A stretch of DNA of 64,000 nt from assembly GCF_011067745.1 (NCBI RefSeq), contig NZ_JAAMPJ010000007.1:166591-230590 (forward strand). Direction: 5' to 3'. Each line of letters opens with the position of its first letter. The first letter of the stretch is position 1. Under the pieces are notes generated by a model that worked only from the letters and a program-made list of their open reading frames with translations, made no database searches and was not told the origin of the DNA. The stretch is from Lentzea alba (GTDB taxonomy: Bacteria; Actinomycetota; Actinomycetes; Mycobacteriales; Pseudonocardiaceae). Below, one piece after another: positions 16,263 through 24,898 of the stretch. The translations under genes were made by a program, and so were the position numbers.

Positions 16263-16292
16263 TGGACCCAAGTCCCCCTCGGACACCAAAAT

Positions 16293-16308
16293 GTCGCAAA
16301 TTTGCGAC
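16293..16308. repeat. perfect 16-bp palindrome GTCGCAAATTTGCGAC
   Basis: An exactly self-complementary 16-mer just after the second HPF-like gene and immediately before an integrase relic. The symmetry fits a dimeric DNA-binding protein or a recombination site core. Whether it belongs to the lost element or to HPF regulation is open. Confidence 0.5.
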
Positions 16309-16318
16309 GTCTACGCGG

Positions 16319-16346
16319 CAGGTGCTCAAGTCCACTTGAGCACCTG
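16319..16346 (+). terminator. strong intrinsic terminator after HPF-like copy 2
   Basis: A 13-bp perfect stem (CAGGTGCTCAAGT / ACTTGAGCACCTG) with a minimal loop, followed by TTTTGCGTTT. One of the clearest terminators in the window. Confidence 0.9.
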
Positions 16347-16360
16347 TTTTGCGTTTCGAC

Positions 16361-16685
16361 GCCACAAGCAAAGCGCTGCCTCTACCGCCACGCCGTCAAC
16401 GACGAACGCTCCAACCCCGCCACCAAAGTCCCCAAACCCCGGCGACAGCCCAGCAGCCGGCGAGCCCTGTCCGGCAAGCAGATGGACCAGCTCAACGACA
16501 TCGTCGCCACCACCGGCAACGACCCCCAACTCGACTCACTGATCATCCGGTTCCACACCTCGCCGGGCACAACGACACCAACAGCGACGCGGGCAACACC
16601 ACGACCTACGTCCGCGCCACCCTTCAAAGAAGTCGCCACAGCCCTCGCCGCACTCACCGGTGAGCACCATCTGCTGAGCGCCTGA
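16361..16685 (+). pseudogene. tyrosine recombinase (integrase) relic
   Basis: The reading frame carries YRHAVNDERSNPATKVPKP, RRALSGKQMDQLNDIVATTG and DPQLDSLIIRFH, which match the junction of the core-binding and catalytic domains of actinobacterial tyrosine integrases. The next stretch (LAGHNDTNSDAGNTTTYVRA, another frame) and EVATALAALTGEHHL (first frame) match the extreme C-terminus. The catalytic Arg/His/Tyr-bearing middle is deleted and at least two frameshifts are present. It marks an old integrated element; no intact mobile genes remain nearby. Confidence 0.75.
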
Positions 16686-16997
16686 CAGATTCCAGAACAG
16701 CCCCGAGTCATCGCTCGATCGCCCTCAGGGCGCGGGCAGTCACTCGCGAAGCTGGAGCACCGTTCTCGGCTGTTTCGTCCAGGCTGGTTCTTTGAGGAGC
16801 ACGACCCTACCCATGGCATTACGTGCGCACTGGATTTGGTCCACACTGAAACGACTGTGAACACCGGTGATCTCGCAGCTGCTCAACACTTCCCCGGTTC
16901 GGGTCACAAGCCGTTCGGCTCCTCGCTTGGAGGTTTTCCAAGCGGTACCAAGGAAACCGCACAGCGCGTTCAGTGAGCGCCAAGGCGAGAGGATCCC
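16686..16997. other. intergenic, no gene seen
   Basis: 312 bp between the integrase relic and the APH-like gene. No tRNA, terminator or conserved reading frame could be supported. The last 20 bases carry the APH-like ribosome-binding site (GAGAGGA). Confidence 0.35.
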
Positions 16998-17870
16998 GTG
17001 TCCAAACAGCTTCACCGCCCACCAGTGCTCGACCACGCCGGTCCAACGTCGCGCGTCGACCTCAGAGAAGCCGATGCGCGGTTCCGGCGGTGGATGCACG
17101 ACAACCTCACCCACGCCGCCGACCACCTCGGCCTCACCGTTACCGGACAAGTCCGGCTCGGCCGGCTGGACCGGTCGATCAGCGCACCTGTCCACGCGGC
17201 TGGCCGGCGGCTCTGGCTTCGGGTGGTGTCGGAGGACAAGCAGTGGACCAGTGGCGACTTCTGGACCGGAAACCTCGACGCCAACGTGTTCGCCACACTG
17301 CCCAAGCCGCAGGTCCTCGACCTCTACGAGTGGGAGGAATGGCGGCAGCAACGCGCCGAGCTGATGACCTTGGCACCAGGCTCGCCCTGCTCCCCCACCG
17401 ACACCCTCCGCCACCCGCTCAACCTCCCCGACCAGTGGTGGACCGACCTCCGCAGAACCATCGAGGCGGTCACGGCGACGCCGACCGAGCGAGTCAACGC
17501 CGATCAGGCCTTGGTCACCGGCAGGATCCAGCAGCACTTCGGAAACTCGGTGAACCCCGTGGTCCGCCACTGGGAAACCGTGCACGGCGACCTGCACTGG
17601 GCCAACCTCATGGGACCGGACTTCAGCCTGCTGGACTGGGCACTGTGGGGCCGCGGTCCGGCAGGGACGGACGCAGCCACATTGCTCTGCTACAGCCTTC
17701 TCGTACCCGACACCGCAGCACGAGTGCGCCACATCTTCGCCGACGTGCTCAACACCGACGCCGGACAACTCGCCCAGCTCTACGTCGCAGCCCGGCTGCT
17801 GCACCGAATCGACAAAGGCGACCACCCGGACCTCGCCACACCACTCAGGAAGCTCATCGAGACCCTGTGA
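16998..17870 (+). CDS. aminoglycoside phosphotransferase (APH)-like kinase
   Basis: 290-aa protein-kinase-like fold phosphotransferase. The catalytic loop is HGDLHWANLM, the metal-binding segment is SLLDWALWGRGPAGTDAATL and the C-terminal lobe is helical (LAQLYVAARLLHRID). The N-lobe beta-strands (SAPVHAAGRRLWLRVVS) carry the ATP lysine/arginine position less clearly. GTG 16998 follows GAGAGGA. The family phosphorylates aminoglycosides, homoserine, choline or other small alcohols; the target here is unknown and resistance should not be assumed. It sits beside a mobile-element relic and may be acquired cargo. Confidence 0.8.
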   Translation: MSKQLHRPPVLDHAGPTSRVDLREADARFRRWMHDNLTHAADHLGLTVTGQVRLGRLDRSISAPVHAAGRRLWLRVVSEDKQWTSGDFWTGNLDANVFATLPKPQVLDLYEWEEWRQQRAELMTLAPGSPCSPTDTLRHPLNLPDQWWTDLRRTIEAVTATPTERVNADQALVTGRIQQHFGNSVNPVVRHWETVHGDLHWANLMGPDFSLLDWALWGRGPAGTDAATLLCYSLLVPDTAARVRHIFADVLNTDAGQLAQLYVAARLLHRIDKGDHPDLATPLRKLIETL

Positions 17871-17877
17871 ACCGCTG

Positions 17878-18027
17878 TCACACTGCCTCCTCAAGTGGTG
17901 ACTGCGCCTCTCCGAGACTCGCGATCAGCGCCTTGGACTCCAACTCGTCCAAACTGGACTCGGTCAGCGCGCGCACAACCTCTCCGCACTTCGCCAATGC
18001 CAAGGACAACCAGCGAGCAACCCTCAC
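17878..18027 (-). CDS. short ORF, 49 aa, unknown
   Basis: Minus-strand GTG frame reading VRVARWLSLALAKCGEVVRA, then ALIASLGEAQSPLEEAV. It is strongly helical in composition and looks coding, but it has no close Shine-Dalgarno. It may be a real small protein or the tail of a lost gene. I do not recognise the family. Confidence 0.3.
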   Translation of the reverse strand: MRVARWLSLALAKCGEVVRALTESSLDELESKALIASLGEAQSPLEEAV

Positions 18028-18122
18028 GTTCCATTGCTGGAGCGGCACCCAGGTCTCCTACCACCTAGCCAAGTCAGGCACCGCGGTCACCGGCACGACT
18101 GCCTGTTCCTGTCCATTTCGGA

Positions 18123-18163
18123 CGAAACCGCCGAAGACCCTCTTCTGGTCCTCGGCGGTTTCG
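18123..18163 (+). terminator. intrinsic terminator upstream of the P450 cluster
   Basis: A 12-bp stem (CGAAACCGCCGA / TCGGCGGTTTCG) extended by an inner GACC/GGTC helix and followed by TTTT. It insulates the oxidative cluster from upstream transcription. Confidence 0.88.
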
Positions 18164-18279
18164 TTTTGCTGGGGTGGCCGCTGCGGTTCCCTCTCTGGCC
18201 GCGTCGGCCAGTTCCAGGCCCGCCGCACCCAAATAACTTCGTGACAAGAGATGAACGGCCGTCACGAAGGGCACCCACC

Positions 18280-19155
18280 ATGAGCTACGACTTCCGGGAC
18301 AAGGTCATCGCCGTCACGGGAGGCGCGGGCGGCATCGGCAGCGCCATGTGCCACCGGTTCGCCTCCGGTGGCGCCCAGTGCGTCGTGGTCGACATCGACG
18401 AGGCCCGCGCGCAGAAGGTCGCGGGTGAGCTGCCCGGTGCTCGCCACCTCGGCGTGGGCTGCGATCTCCTGAACTGGACGCAGATCGAGCAGCTGTTCGA
18501 GCGGATCGGCGAGGAGTACGGCCGGCTCGACGTGCTGGTCAACAACGTCGGCATGACCAGCACCGAACGGTTCGACGAGCGGGACATCCCCAGCATCGAG
18601 CGCGAGATCGCGCTCAACATGACCTCGCCGCTGGTCACCACGCGGCTCGGGATCGGGCTGCTGTGGAAGTCGCGCGACCCGCGGGTGATCAGCACCGTTT
18701 CGCTCGCCGGTCTCTTCCCGCAGGGCGAGACGCCGGTGTACTGCGCGTCCAAGTTCGGGTTGCGCGGCGCGATGCTGTCGATCGGGCTCGACCTGCGGGA
18801 GAAGGGCATCCTGGCCGGATCGGTGCTGCCGTCCGCGACCGACACGCCGATGCTGCGCCGCGAGGCCGTCGACGGCGGCAACTCCATGCAGTTCCAGGAG
18901 CCGCCGCAGCAGCCGTCCGACGTGGTGGCGGCCACGGTCAGCATGCTCGACAAGCCACGGCTGGAGGCCTACGCCCGGCCGCGCGAGTCGTTCAGCGCTC
19001 GGCTGGCGATGCTGCTGCCCAACCTGCTGCCGAAGATCCTGCCGTTCTTCCGCAAGCGCGGCGACGCCGGGATGGTCCGCTACCTCGAGGACCTGGAGCG
19101 CCGCGGGCTGGCTCGCCGCAACGGCGGCCGCTGGGAGCTCGTGCCCGAACGCTGA
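18280..19155 (+). CDS. SDR-family oxidoreductase
   Basis: 291-aa short-chain dehydrogenase/reductase. The cofactor loop is TGGAGGIGSA, followed by VVVDIDEARA (acidic residue after strand 2, favouring NAD), NNVGMTST, Ser in STVSLAG and the catalytic YCASK. A C-terminal extension of about 60 residues (LLPNLLPKILPFFRKRG) is amphipathic and may contact membrane or lipid-like substrates. GAAGGG precedes ATG 18280. It is the first gene of the SDR-P450-MFS-FMO-ALDH run, 52 bp before the P450 gene. Oxidation of a hydrophobic alcohol to a ketone or aldehyde is the likely role (inference). Confidence 0.88.
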   Translation: MSYDFRDKVIAVTGGAGGIGSAMCHRFASGGAQCVVVDIDEARAQKVAGELPGARHLGVGCDLLNWTQIEQLFERIGEEYGRLDVLVNNVGMTSTERFDERDIPSIEREIALNMTSPLVTTRLGIGLLWKSRDPRVISTVSLAGLFPQGETPVYCASKFGLRGAMLSIGLDLREKGILAGSVLPSATDTPMLRREAVDGGNSMQFQEPPQQPSDVVAATVSMLDKPRLEAYARPRESFSARLAMLLPNLLPKILPFFRKRGDAGMVRYLEDLERRGLARRNGGRWELVPER

Positions 19156-19207
19156 CTCCCGCACGTGTCACGAATCTGAACCACCACAGCGCGAAAGGCA
19201 CAACCCG

Positions 19208-22200
19208 ATGACGCACGTCCCCGCCACCGAGCCGATTCCCGAGCGCCCGTCCTGGCCACTGGTCGGTCACGCTCTCGACATTCCCAGCGGCGTCGACGGC
19301 CTGCTGCACGTCATGGCAGAGGCCAAGGAGCTCGGAGGGCTGTTCAAGCTCCGCGTGTTCGACCGGGAGATCAACTTCGTCTCCCGCCTCGACCTCGTCA
19401 CCGAACTGTCGGACGAGACCCGGTTCCGCAAGAACCTGCACCCCGATCTGGTGCTGCTGCGCGACATCGGCGGAGACGGGCTCTTCACCGCGTACAACGA
19501 CGAGCCGAACTGGCAGAAGGCGCACGACGTCCTGTTGCCCGCGTTCTCGCTGGGCGCCATGCGCGGCTACCACTCGACGATGGTCGACGTGGCCAGGACG
19601 TTGATCGAGAAGTGGGACCACGCTCCGGACGCCGTCGACGTCACCGAGGACATGACCCGGCTGACGTTCGACACGATCGGGCTGTGCGGCTTCGGCTACG
19701 ACTTCGAGTCGTTCGCCCGCACCCAGCCGCACCCGTTCGTGACGGCGCTGACGAGGGCGCTCGACTTCGCCCAGGCCAAAGGCGAGGCGCTGCCGTGGAG
19801 CGGGTTGTTCCAGTGGGGCAAGGCCGAGCAGTTCCGCGAGGACCTGGCCTGCATGCAGGACCTGGTGGACGACGTCATCCGCCGCCGCCGGGCCTCCGGT
19901 GACACCAGCACCGGCGACCTGCTCGGCCGGATGTTGCACACCCGCGACGAACGGACCGGCGAGCCGTTGGACGACGTGAACATCCGTCACCAAGCGATCA
20001 CCTTCATCATCGCCGGACACGAGACGACCAGTGGCGCGCTGTCGTTCGCGCTGCACTACCTGACCAAGCACCCGGAAGCCCTGGCCCGCGCTCAGTCCGA
20101 AGTGGACACGCTGTGGGGCGACGCGGAGAACCCCGAGCCGGAGTACGGCGACATCGGCAAGCTCACCTACCTCCGGCAGGTGCTGGGCGAAAGCCTGCGG
20201 CTGTGGCCGACCGCGCCGGTGTACGGCGTCGAAGCGGTCGAGGACACCGTGATCGGCGGCAAGTACGCGGTGCGCCAGGGCGAGGGGCTGCTGGTGCTGA
20301 TCCCGCAGCTGCACCGCGACCCGGCGTGGGGCGACAACGTCGAGCTGTTCGACCCGGAGCGGTTCTCGCCCGAACGTGAGGAGACCCGGCCGGTGCACCT
20401 GTTCAAGCCGTTCGGCAGTGGCGAACGCGCCTGTATCGGCCGCCAGTTCGCGCTGCACGAGGCCACCCTGGTGCTGGCGCTGCTGGTGCACCGCTACCGG
20501 TTCATCGACCACACCAACTACGAGCTGAAGATCAAGCAGTCGCTGACGCTCAAGCCGGACGCCTTCACGCTGCGCCTGGCCCGGCGCACCAGCGGCGAGC
20601 GGCGCCGTGCCACCGTGAGTGCCGACCGGACCACGGCGGTCGGCGCCACCACAGTCAGCCGTGCAGCAGGTACCGCGCTGGCCTTGCTGCACGGCTCCAA
20701 CCTCGGCACCTGCACGGGGATCGCCGGAGACCTCGCCGTCGACGGCGACGAGCGCGGTTTCGCCACGACGGTGGCGGCGTTGAACGACATGGCGGGCAAA
20801 CTGGCCGGGTCGGGCGACCCGGTGGTGATCGTGGCCGCCTCGTACAACGGCCGTCCCACCGACGACGCGGCACGGTTCCTCGCATGGACCGAAGAGCTCG
20901 AACCCGGTTCGCTGCAAGGACTTCCGTACGCCGTGCTCGGCGTCGGCGACCGCAACTGGGCCGCCACCTACCAACGCGTCCCGCAGCTGATCGACGAGCG
21001 GCTGGCAGCGGCGGGCGCGGTCCGGTTGCTGGAACGCGGGGCCGCGGACGCCGCCGGTGACTTCGCCGGCACCGTCGACCGCTGGACCGCGGACCTGTGG
21101 ACCGCGCTGATGGAGCGCTACGGCACCGCTCAAGCCGCCGCGGTCGAGGACGAGCCCAGCGCCGGGGTCTACGAGTTGGAGGACGCCTCCGAGTCCGTGA
21201 CCGGTGAGCTCGCCGCGCGGCACGGCGTCCAGCCGATGCAGGTGCTGGAGGCCTGCGAGCTGGTGGACGTGGAGCACCCGCTCGGCCGGTCCAAGCGGTT
21301 CCTGCGCGTGCGCCTGCCGGAAGGCGTCACCTACCGCACCGGCGACCACTTCGCGGTCCTCCCGCACAACCCGGACGATCTGGTGCAGCGCGTCGCCGCC
21401 CGCTTCGGGCTCGACCTCGACCGCACGGTGCGGGTCAAGTCCCGCCGCCGCGGCCGCAACAGCCTGCCGGTCGACCGTCCGCTGACCCTGCGCCGCCTGC
21501 TGACCGACCTCGTCGAGCTGCAGGATCCCGCCACGGCCGAGCAGATCGCCGTGCTGGCCGAGCACACCGCGTGTCCGCCGGAACGCGCACCGCTCGCCGC
21601 GACCGAGCCCGGCCACCACAGCGTGCTCGACCTGCTGGAGCAGTACCGCGCCTGCGAGCTGCCGTTCGAGCGCTACTTGGAACTGCTGCCGGTGATGCGG
21701 GCCCGGCACTACTCGATCTCGTCTTCCGCGCACGCGTCACCGGGGGAGGTGGACCTGATGGTGTCGCTGCTGTCCGCACCGCACCGCGGTGGTGAGGGCA
21801 CGTTCCAGGGCATCGCCTCGCGCTACTTGCAGACGGTGCACGCCGGTGACGTGATCCAGGCCAGGGTGCTGACCGCCGGCGACTCGTTCCGCCTACCGCT
21901 CGACCCCGATGTCCCGGTGATCCTCGTCAGCGCCGGCACGGGTGTCGCGCCGTTCCGCGGCGTGGTGCTCGACCGGCTGCACACGGGCGAGCGCGGTCCG
22001 CTGCTGTCCTACTTCGGCTGCGACCACCCGGACGTCGACTACCTGCACCGCGCGGAGATGGAGGCGGCGCAGGAGGCGGGTGCGGTGAGCATGCGTCCCG
22101 CTTTCTCGCAGGCACCCGTCGACGGTGTCACGTTCGTGCAGGACCGCATCGCCGCTGAGGGCGACGAGGTCTGGGAGCTGCTGTCGCGCGGTGGCCGGGT

Positions 22201-22360
22201 GTACGTCTGCGGTGACGGCCGCCGGATGGCACCGGCGGTGCGCGAGGCGTTCATGGAGCTGCACCGCAAGCACACCGGCGGTGACGAGCGCCAGGCCGCC
22301 CTGTGGCTCGCCGGGCTGCGGGAGTCCGACCGCTACGTCGAAGACGTCTGGGCGGGCTGA
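19208..22360 (+). CDS. self-sufficient cytochrome P450-reductase fusion (CYP102-type)
   Basis: 1050-aa bifunctional P450 with all electron-transfer domains in one chain. Heme domain (about 1-470): I-helix AGHETTSGALSFAL, ExxR in GESLRLWPTAP and heme-ligand Cys409 in FGSGERACIGRQF. FMN domain (about 490-640): LHGSNLGTCTGIAGDLA, VAASYNGRPTDDAARF and GVGDRNWAATYQRVP, closely like P450 BM3. FAD/NADPH domain (about 660-1050): RTGDHFAVLPHNP, RHYSISSS, VSAGTGVAPFRG and YVCGDGRRM. The length equals CYP102A1. It hydroxylates fatty acids or similar hydrophobic substrates using NADPH and O2; the actual substrate is unknown. MFS follows after three bases. Confidence 0.95.
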   Translation: MTHVPATEPIPERPSWPLVGHALDIPSGVDGLLHVMAEAKELGGLFKLRVFDREINFVSRLDLVTELSDETRFRKNLHPDLVLLRDIGGDGLFTAYNDEPNWQKAHDVLLPAFSLGAMRGYHSTMVDVARTLIEKWDHAPDAVDVTEDMTRLTFDTIGLCGFGYDFESFARTQPHPFVTALTRALDFAQAKGEALPWSGLFQWGKAEQFREDLACMQDLVDDVIRRRRASGDTSTGDLLGRMLHTRDERTGEPLDDVNIRHQAITFIIAGHETTSGALSFALHYLTKHPEALARAQSEVDTLWGDAENPEPEYGDIGKLTYLRQVLGESLRLWPTAPVYGVEAVEDTVIGGKYAVRQGEGLLVLIPQLHRDPAWGDNVELFDPERFSPEREETRPVHLFKPFGSGERACIGRQFALHEATLVLALLVHRYRFIDHTNYELKIKQSLTLKPDAFTLRLARRTSGERRRATVSADRTTAVGATTVSRAAGTALALLHGSNLGTCTGIAGDLAVDGDERGFATTVAALNDMAGKLAGSGDPVVIVAASYNGRPTDDAARFLAWTEELEPGSLQGLPYAVLGVGDRNWAATYQRVPQLIDERLAAAGAVRLLERGAADAAGDFAGTVDRWTADLWTALMERYGTAQAAAVEDEPSAGVYELEDASESVTGELAARHGVQPMQVLEACELVDVEHPLGRSKRFLRVRLPEGVTYRTGDHFAVLPHNPDDLVQRVAARFGLDLDRTVRVKSRRRGRNSLPVDRPLTLRRLLTDLVELQDPATAEQIAVLAEHTACPPERAPLAATEPGHHSVLDLLEQYRACELPFERYLELLPVMRARHYSISSSAHASPGEVDLMVSLLSAPHRGGEGTFQGIASRYLQTVHAGDVIQARVLTAGDSFRLPLDPDVPVILVSAGTGVAPFRGVVLDRLHTGERGPLLSYFGCDHPDVDYLHRAEMEAAQEAGAVSMRPAFSQAPVDGVTFVQDRIAAEGDEVWELLSRGGRVYVCGDGRRMAPAVREAFMELHRKHTGGDERQAALWLAGLRESDRYVEDVWAG

Positions 22361-22363
22361 CCC

Positions 22364-23524
22364 GTGCCGAAGGTCTTGTCCCTCGGTGCCGCGGCCGCGT
22401 TGGTCGCCGGGGTCGCGATGGGCAGCGCGGGCACGAACGTGATGCCGGTGTTCATCGACGACTTCGCGTCCCGCGCCGGGTTGTCCGGCGCGGGCGCGGG
22501 ACTGGTCGGTGCGGCCCAGCTGACGGCGACCGCCGTCGTGACCCTCCTGCTGGCGGCCCGCGCGGCCAGGACGGGCCGGGTCGCGATGGTGCGCCTCGGC
22601 CTCGTGCTGGCGGCGTTCGGAGCGCTGTGGGTGGCCCTGGCCGACGACCCGGTCACGCTGCTGCTGACCAACCTGCTGCTGGGTGCCGCACTCGGGATCG
22701 TCTACGCGGCGGCCACGGCGTCGCTGGCGGCGACGGAGGACTCCGACCGGGCGTCGGCGGTCGCGGTGGCGGGCACGGTGGTGGTCGCCGCGCTGATGAT
22801 CGTGGCGGTGCCGCTGGTGAACGAGCAGTGGGCGGGAGCTGGGTTCTTGCTGCTCGCGGCGTGCTGTGTGCCTGCCTGGTTCCTGGTGGGGACGCTGCCG
22901 GAGAGTCCTGCCGCCACCACTAAAGCGGCGACTGGGCGGCCGTCTGCCGTCCTGCTGATCGGGACCGCGGCGCTCTGGACGATCACCCAGGGCACGTGGG
23001 CCTACGCCTCCGTGCTCGGCCGCGAGCACACCGGCCTGGACGCCACCGCCGTGTCGCTGATCCTCGCGGTGTCGAGTGTCGTGGCGCTGGCCGGCGCGGT
23101 GGCGGGCACACCGGCGGCCCGCCGGTTCGGGCGGCTCAGATCGATGGTGGTCTTCGTCGTCGTGGAGGCCATCTCGATGGCCGTGGTGGTGATCAGCGAC
23201 GAACCGGCGCTCTTCACCGCGGCGGCGGTGGTCTGGCAGGCCTGCCAGCTGGCCGTGCTGGTGCAGATGGTGGCGGCCGCGGCCGTGCTCGACCCGTCGG
23301 GCAGGTGGGTCGCCTCGCTCAGCGGCTCCTCGGCGCTGGGCACCGGCGCGGGCCCGTTGGCCGTCGGACTGCTGCTGGACCACGCGGGCCCCGGGGTGCT
23401 GGGCGCGGTGTTCGCGCTCGGCATGGTCGTCGCCTCGCTGCCGTTGCTGCGGATGACGACGGCCGCGGACAACCGGGTGGCCGCCGGAGTCCCCATCCCG
23501 GCCGGTGACGCCAGTTCCGGCTGA
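22364..23524 (+). CDS. MFS transporter
   Basis: 386-aa polytopic membrane protein with about 12 hydrophobic helices and the MFS loop LAARAARTGRVAMVR between helices 2 and 3. GTG 22364 lies three bases after the P450 stop, so it is cotranscribed and probably coupled. The N-terminal helix starts at once (VLSLGAAAALVAGVAMG), with no soluble domain. Its place inside the oxidative cluster suggests import of the substrate or export of a product. Direction cannot be read from the sequence. Confidence 0.88.
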   Translation: MPKVLSLGAAAALVAGVAMGSAGTNVMPVFIDDFASRAGLSGAGAGLVGAAQLTATAVVTLLLAARAARTGRVAMVRLGLVLAAFGALWVALADDPVTLLLTNLLLGAALGIVYAAATASLAATEDSDRASAVAVAGTVVVAALMIVAVPLVNEQWAGAGFLLLAACCVPAWFLVGTLPESPAATTKAATGRPSAVLLIGTAALWTITQGTWAYASVLGREHTGLDATAVSLILAVSSVVALAGAVAGTPAARRFGRLRSMVVFVVVEAISMAVVVISDEPALFTAAAVVWQACQLAVLVQMVAAAAVLDPSGRWVASLSGSSALGTGAGPLAVGLLLDHAGPGVLGAVFALGMVVASLPLLRMTTAADNRVAAGVPIPAGDASSG

Positions 23525-23575
23525 GTGCCGAGTCCCTACGTTCAGTCGCAGAGTCGAAGCAGAAAGGCGGCGTCC

Positions 23576-24898
23576 GTGGACATCCAACCCGACACGTGCG
23601 TCATCGGAGCCGGCCCCGCCGGACTCGCGGTGGCCCGCGCACTGGCCGATCGGGGCCTGCCGTACACCCACGTCGAACGGCACACCGCGGCCGGCGGCAT
23701 CTGGGACATCGACAACCCCGGCAGCCCGATGTACTCCTCCGCGCACTTCATCTCCAGCAAGACCCGGTCGGGCTTCGGCGGCTGGCCGATGCCGGACCAC
23801 TTCCCCGACTACCCGTCACACCGGCAGGTGCTGGGCTACCTGCGGTCGTTCGCCGACGCGTACGGGCTGACCGAGCGCATCGAGTTCGGGGTGGAGGTGC
23901 GTGACGTCGTCAAGAACGCCGACAGCACCTGGACGGTCACGCGGGCAGACGGCCGCAGCACCGTGCACGGGCAGGTGGTGGTGTGCACCGGTTCCCAGTG
24001 GCACCCCAACATCCCCCAGCTGCCGGGCAACTTCACCGGCGAGGTCCGCCACACGGCAGGTTACCGCGACGCCGCCGAACTGCGCGGCAAGCGCGTGCTC
24101 GTCGTGGGCGCGGGCAACTCGGGCTGCGACATCGCCTGCGACGCGGCCCGCACCGCCGACCACGCGGTGATCAGCATGCGCCGTGGATACTGGTTCATCC
24201 CGAAGCACCTGTTCGGCCGCCCGGTCGACACGTTGTCCGACGGCGGGCCACACCTGCCGAAGTGGTTGGAGCAGAAGGTCTTCGGCGCGCTGCTGAGGAT
24301 GTTCGACGGCGACCCGGCCAGGCTCGGCCTGCCGGCGCCGGACCACCGGCTGTTCGAGACGCACCCGGTCATCAACTCGATGCTGATCCACCACCTGCGG
24401 CACGGCGACATCACCGCCAAGCCCGGCATCGCGGATACCGACGGCACGACGGTGCACTTCGCCGACGGCACCTCGGACGACTTCGACCTGATCCTGTTCG
24501 CGACCGGCTACCGGCACGCGGTTCCGGTGGCCCAACGGTACTTCGGCGACGAGCAGCACCCGGACCTGTACCTGTCGGTGTTCTCCCGCGAGCACCACGG
24601 GCTGTGCGGCGTCGGGTTCATCGAGACGAATTCGGGCGCCTACCGGCTCTTCGACCTGCAGGCGCAGTTGATCGCCGCGTACGTCCAAGATGGACCGGAA
24701 CGGTTTGCGCGCATGATCCGTGAGGATCGGCCCGACCTCACCGCGGGGCTGAAGTTCGTCGCTTCGCCGCGGCACACCGGGTACGTCGACAGTGGCGCGT
24801 ACGTGAAGTACGTCAGGAAGCTCGCCAAGGAGATGGGGTGGCCCACCGAGGGCAGGGCGCCGGTGCCTGCGGTCTTCCGGTACGAGGAGGCGGTGTGA
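23576..24898 (+). CDS. flavin-containing monooxygenase (FMO/BVMO-like)
   Basis: 440-aa FAD- and NADPH-dependent monooxygenase. The FAD motif VIGAGPAGLAVARALAD lies at the N-terminus and the NADPH motif VVGAGNSGCDIACDAA in the middle. GGIWDIDNPGSPMY is typical of FMOs, and LILFATGYRH is the C-terminal ATG motif. The FMO signature FxGxxxHxxx(Y/F) is degenerate around FTGEVRHTAGYRD. GTG 23576 follows AAAGG. It overlaps the ALDH start (GTGTGA). It may N/S-oxygenate or carry out Baeyer-Villiger oxidation of a ketone made by the P450/SDR pair (inference). Confidence 0.9.
   Translation: MDIQPDTCVIGAGPAGLAVARALADRGLPYTHVERHTAAGGIWDIDNPGSPMYSSAHFISSKTRSGFGGWPMPDHFPDYPSHRQVLGYLRSFADAYGLTERIEFGVEVRDVVKNADSTWTVTRADGRSTVHGQVVVCTGSQWHPNIPQLPGNFTGEVRHTAGYRDAAELRGKRVLVVGAGNSGCDIACDAARTADHAVISMRRGYWFIPKHLFGRPVDTLSDGGPHLPKWLEQKVFGALLRMFDGDPARLGLPAPDHRLFETHPVINSMLIHHLRHGDITAKPGIADTDGTTVHFADGTSDDFDLILFATGYRHAVPVAQRYFGDEQHPDLYLSVFSREHHGLCGVGFIETNSGAYRLFDLQAQLIAAYVQDGPERFARMIREDRPDLTAGLKFVASPRHTGYVDSGAYVKYVRKLAKEMGWPTEGRAPVPAVFRYEEAV

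Noticed and set aside
16686..16997. Possible tRNA attachment site next to the integrase relic
   Set aside because: A CGGTTCGGG-like stretch near 16890 recalls a T-loop, but no acceptor stem or cloverleaf could be drawn.
16998..17870. Antibiotic resistance gene call for the APH-like kinase
   Set aside because: The fold alone does not give the substrate; many APH-like proteins act on metabolites.
18992..21733. 913-codon minus-strand frame opposite the P450 fusion
   Set aside because: Antisense shadow: the domains of the P450 on the plus strand are complete and unambiguous.
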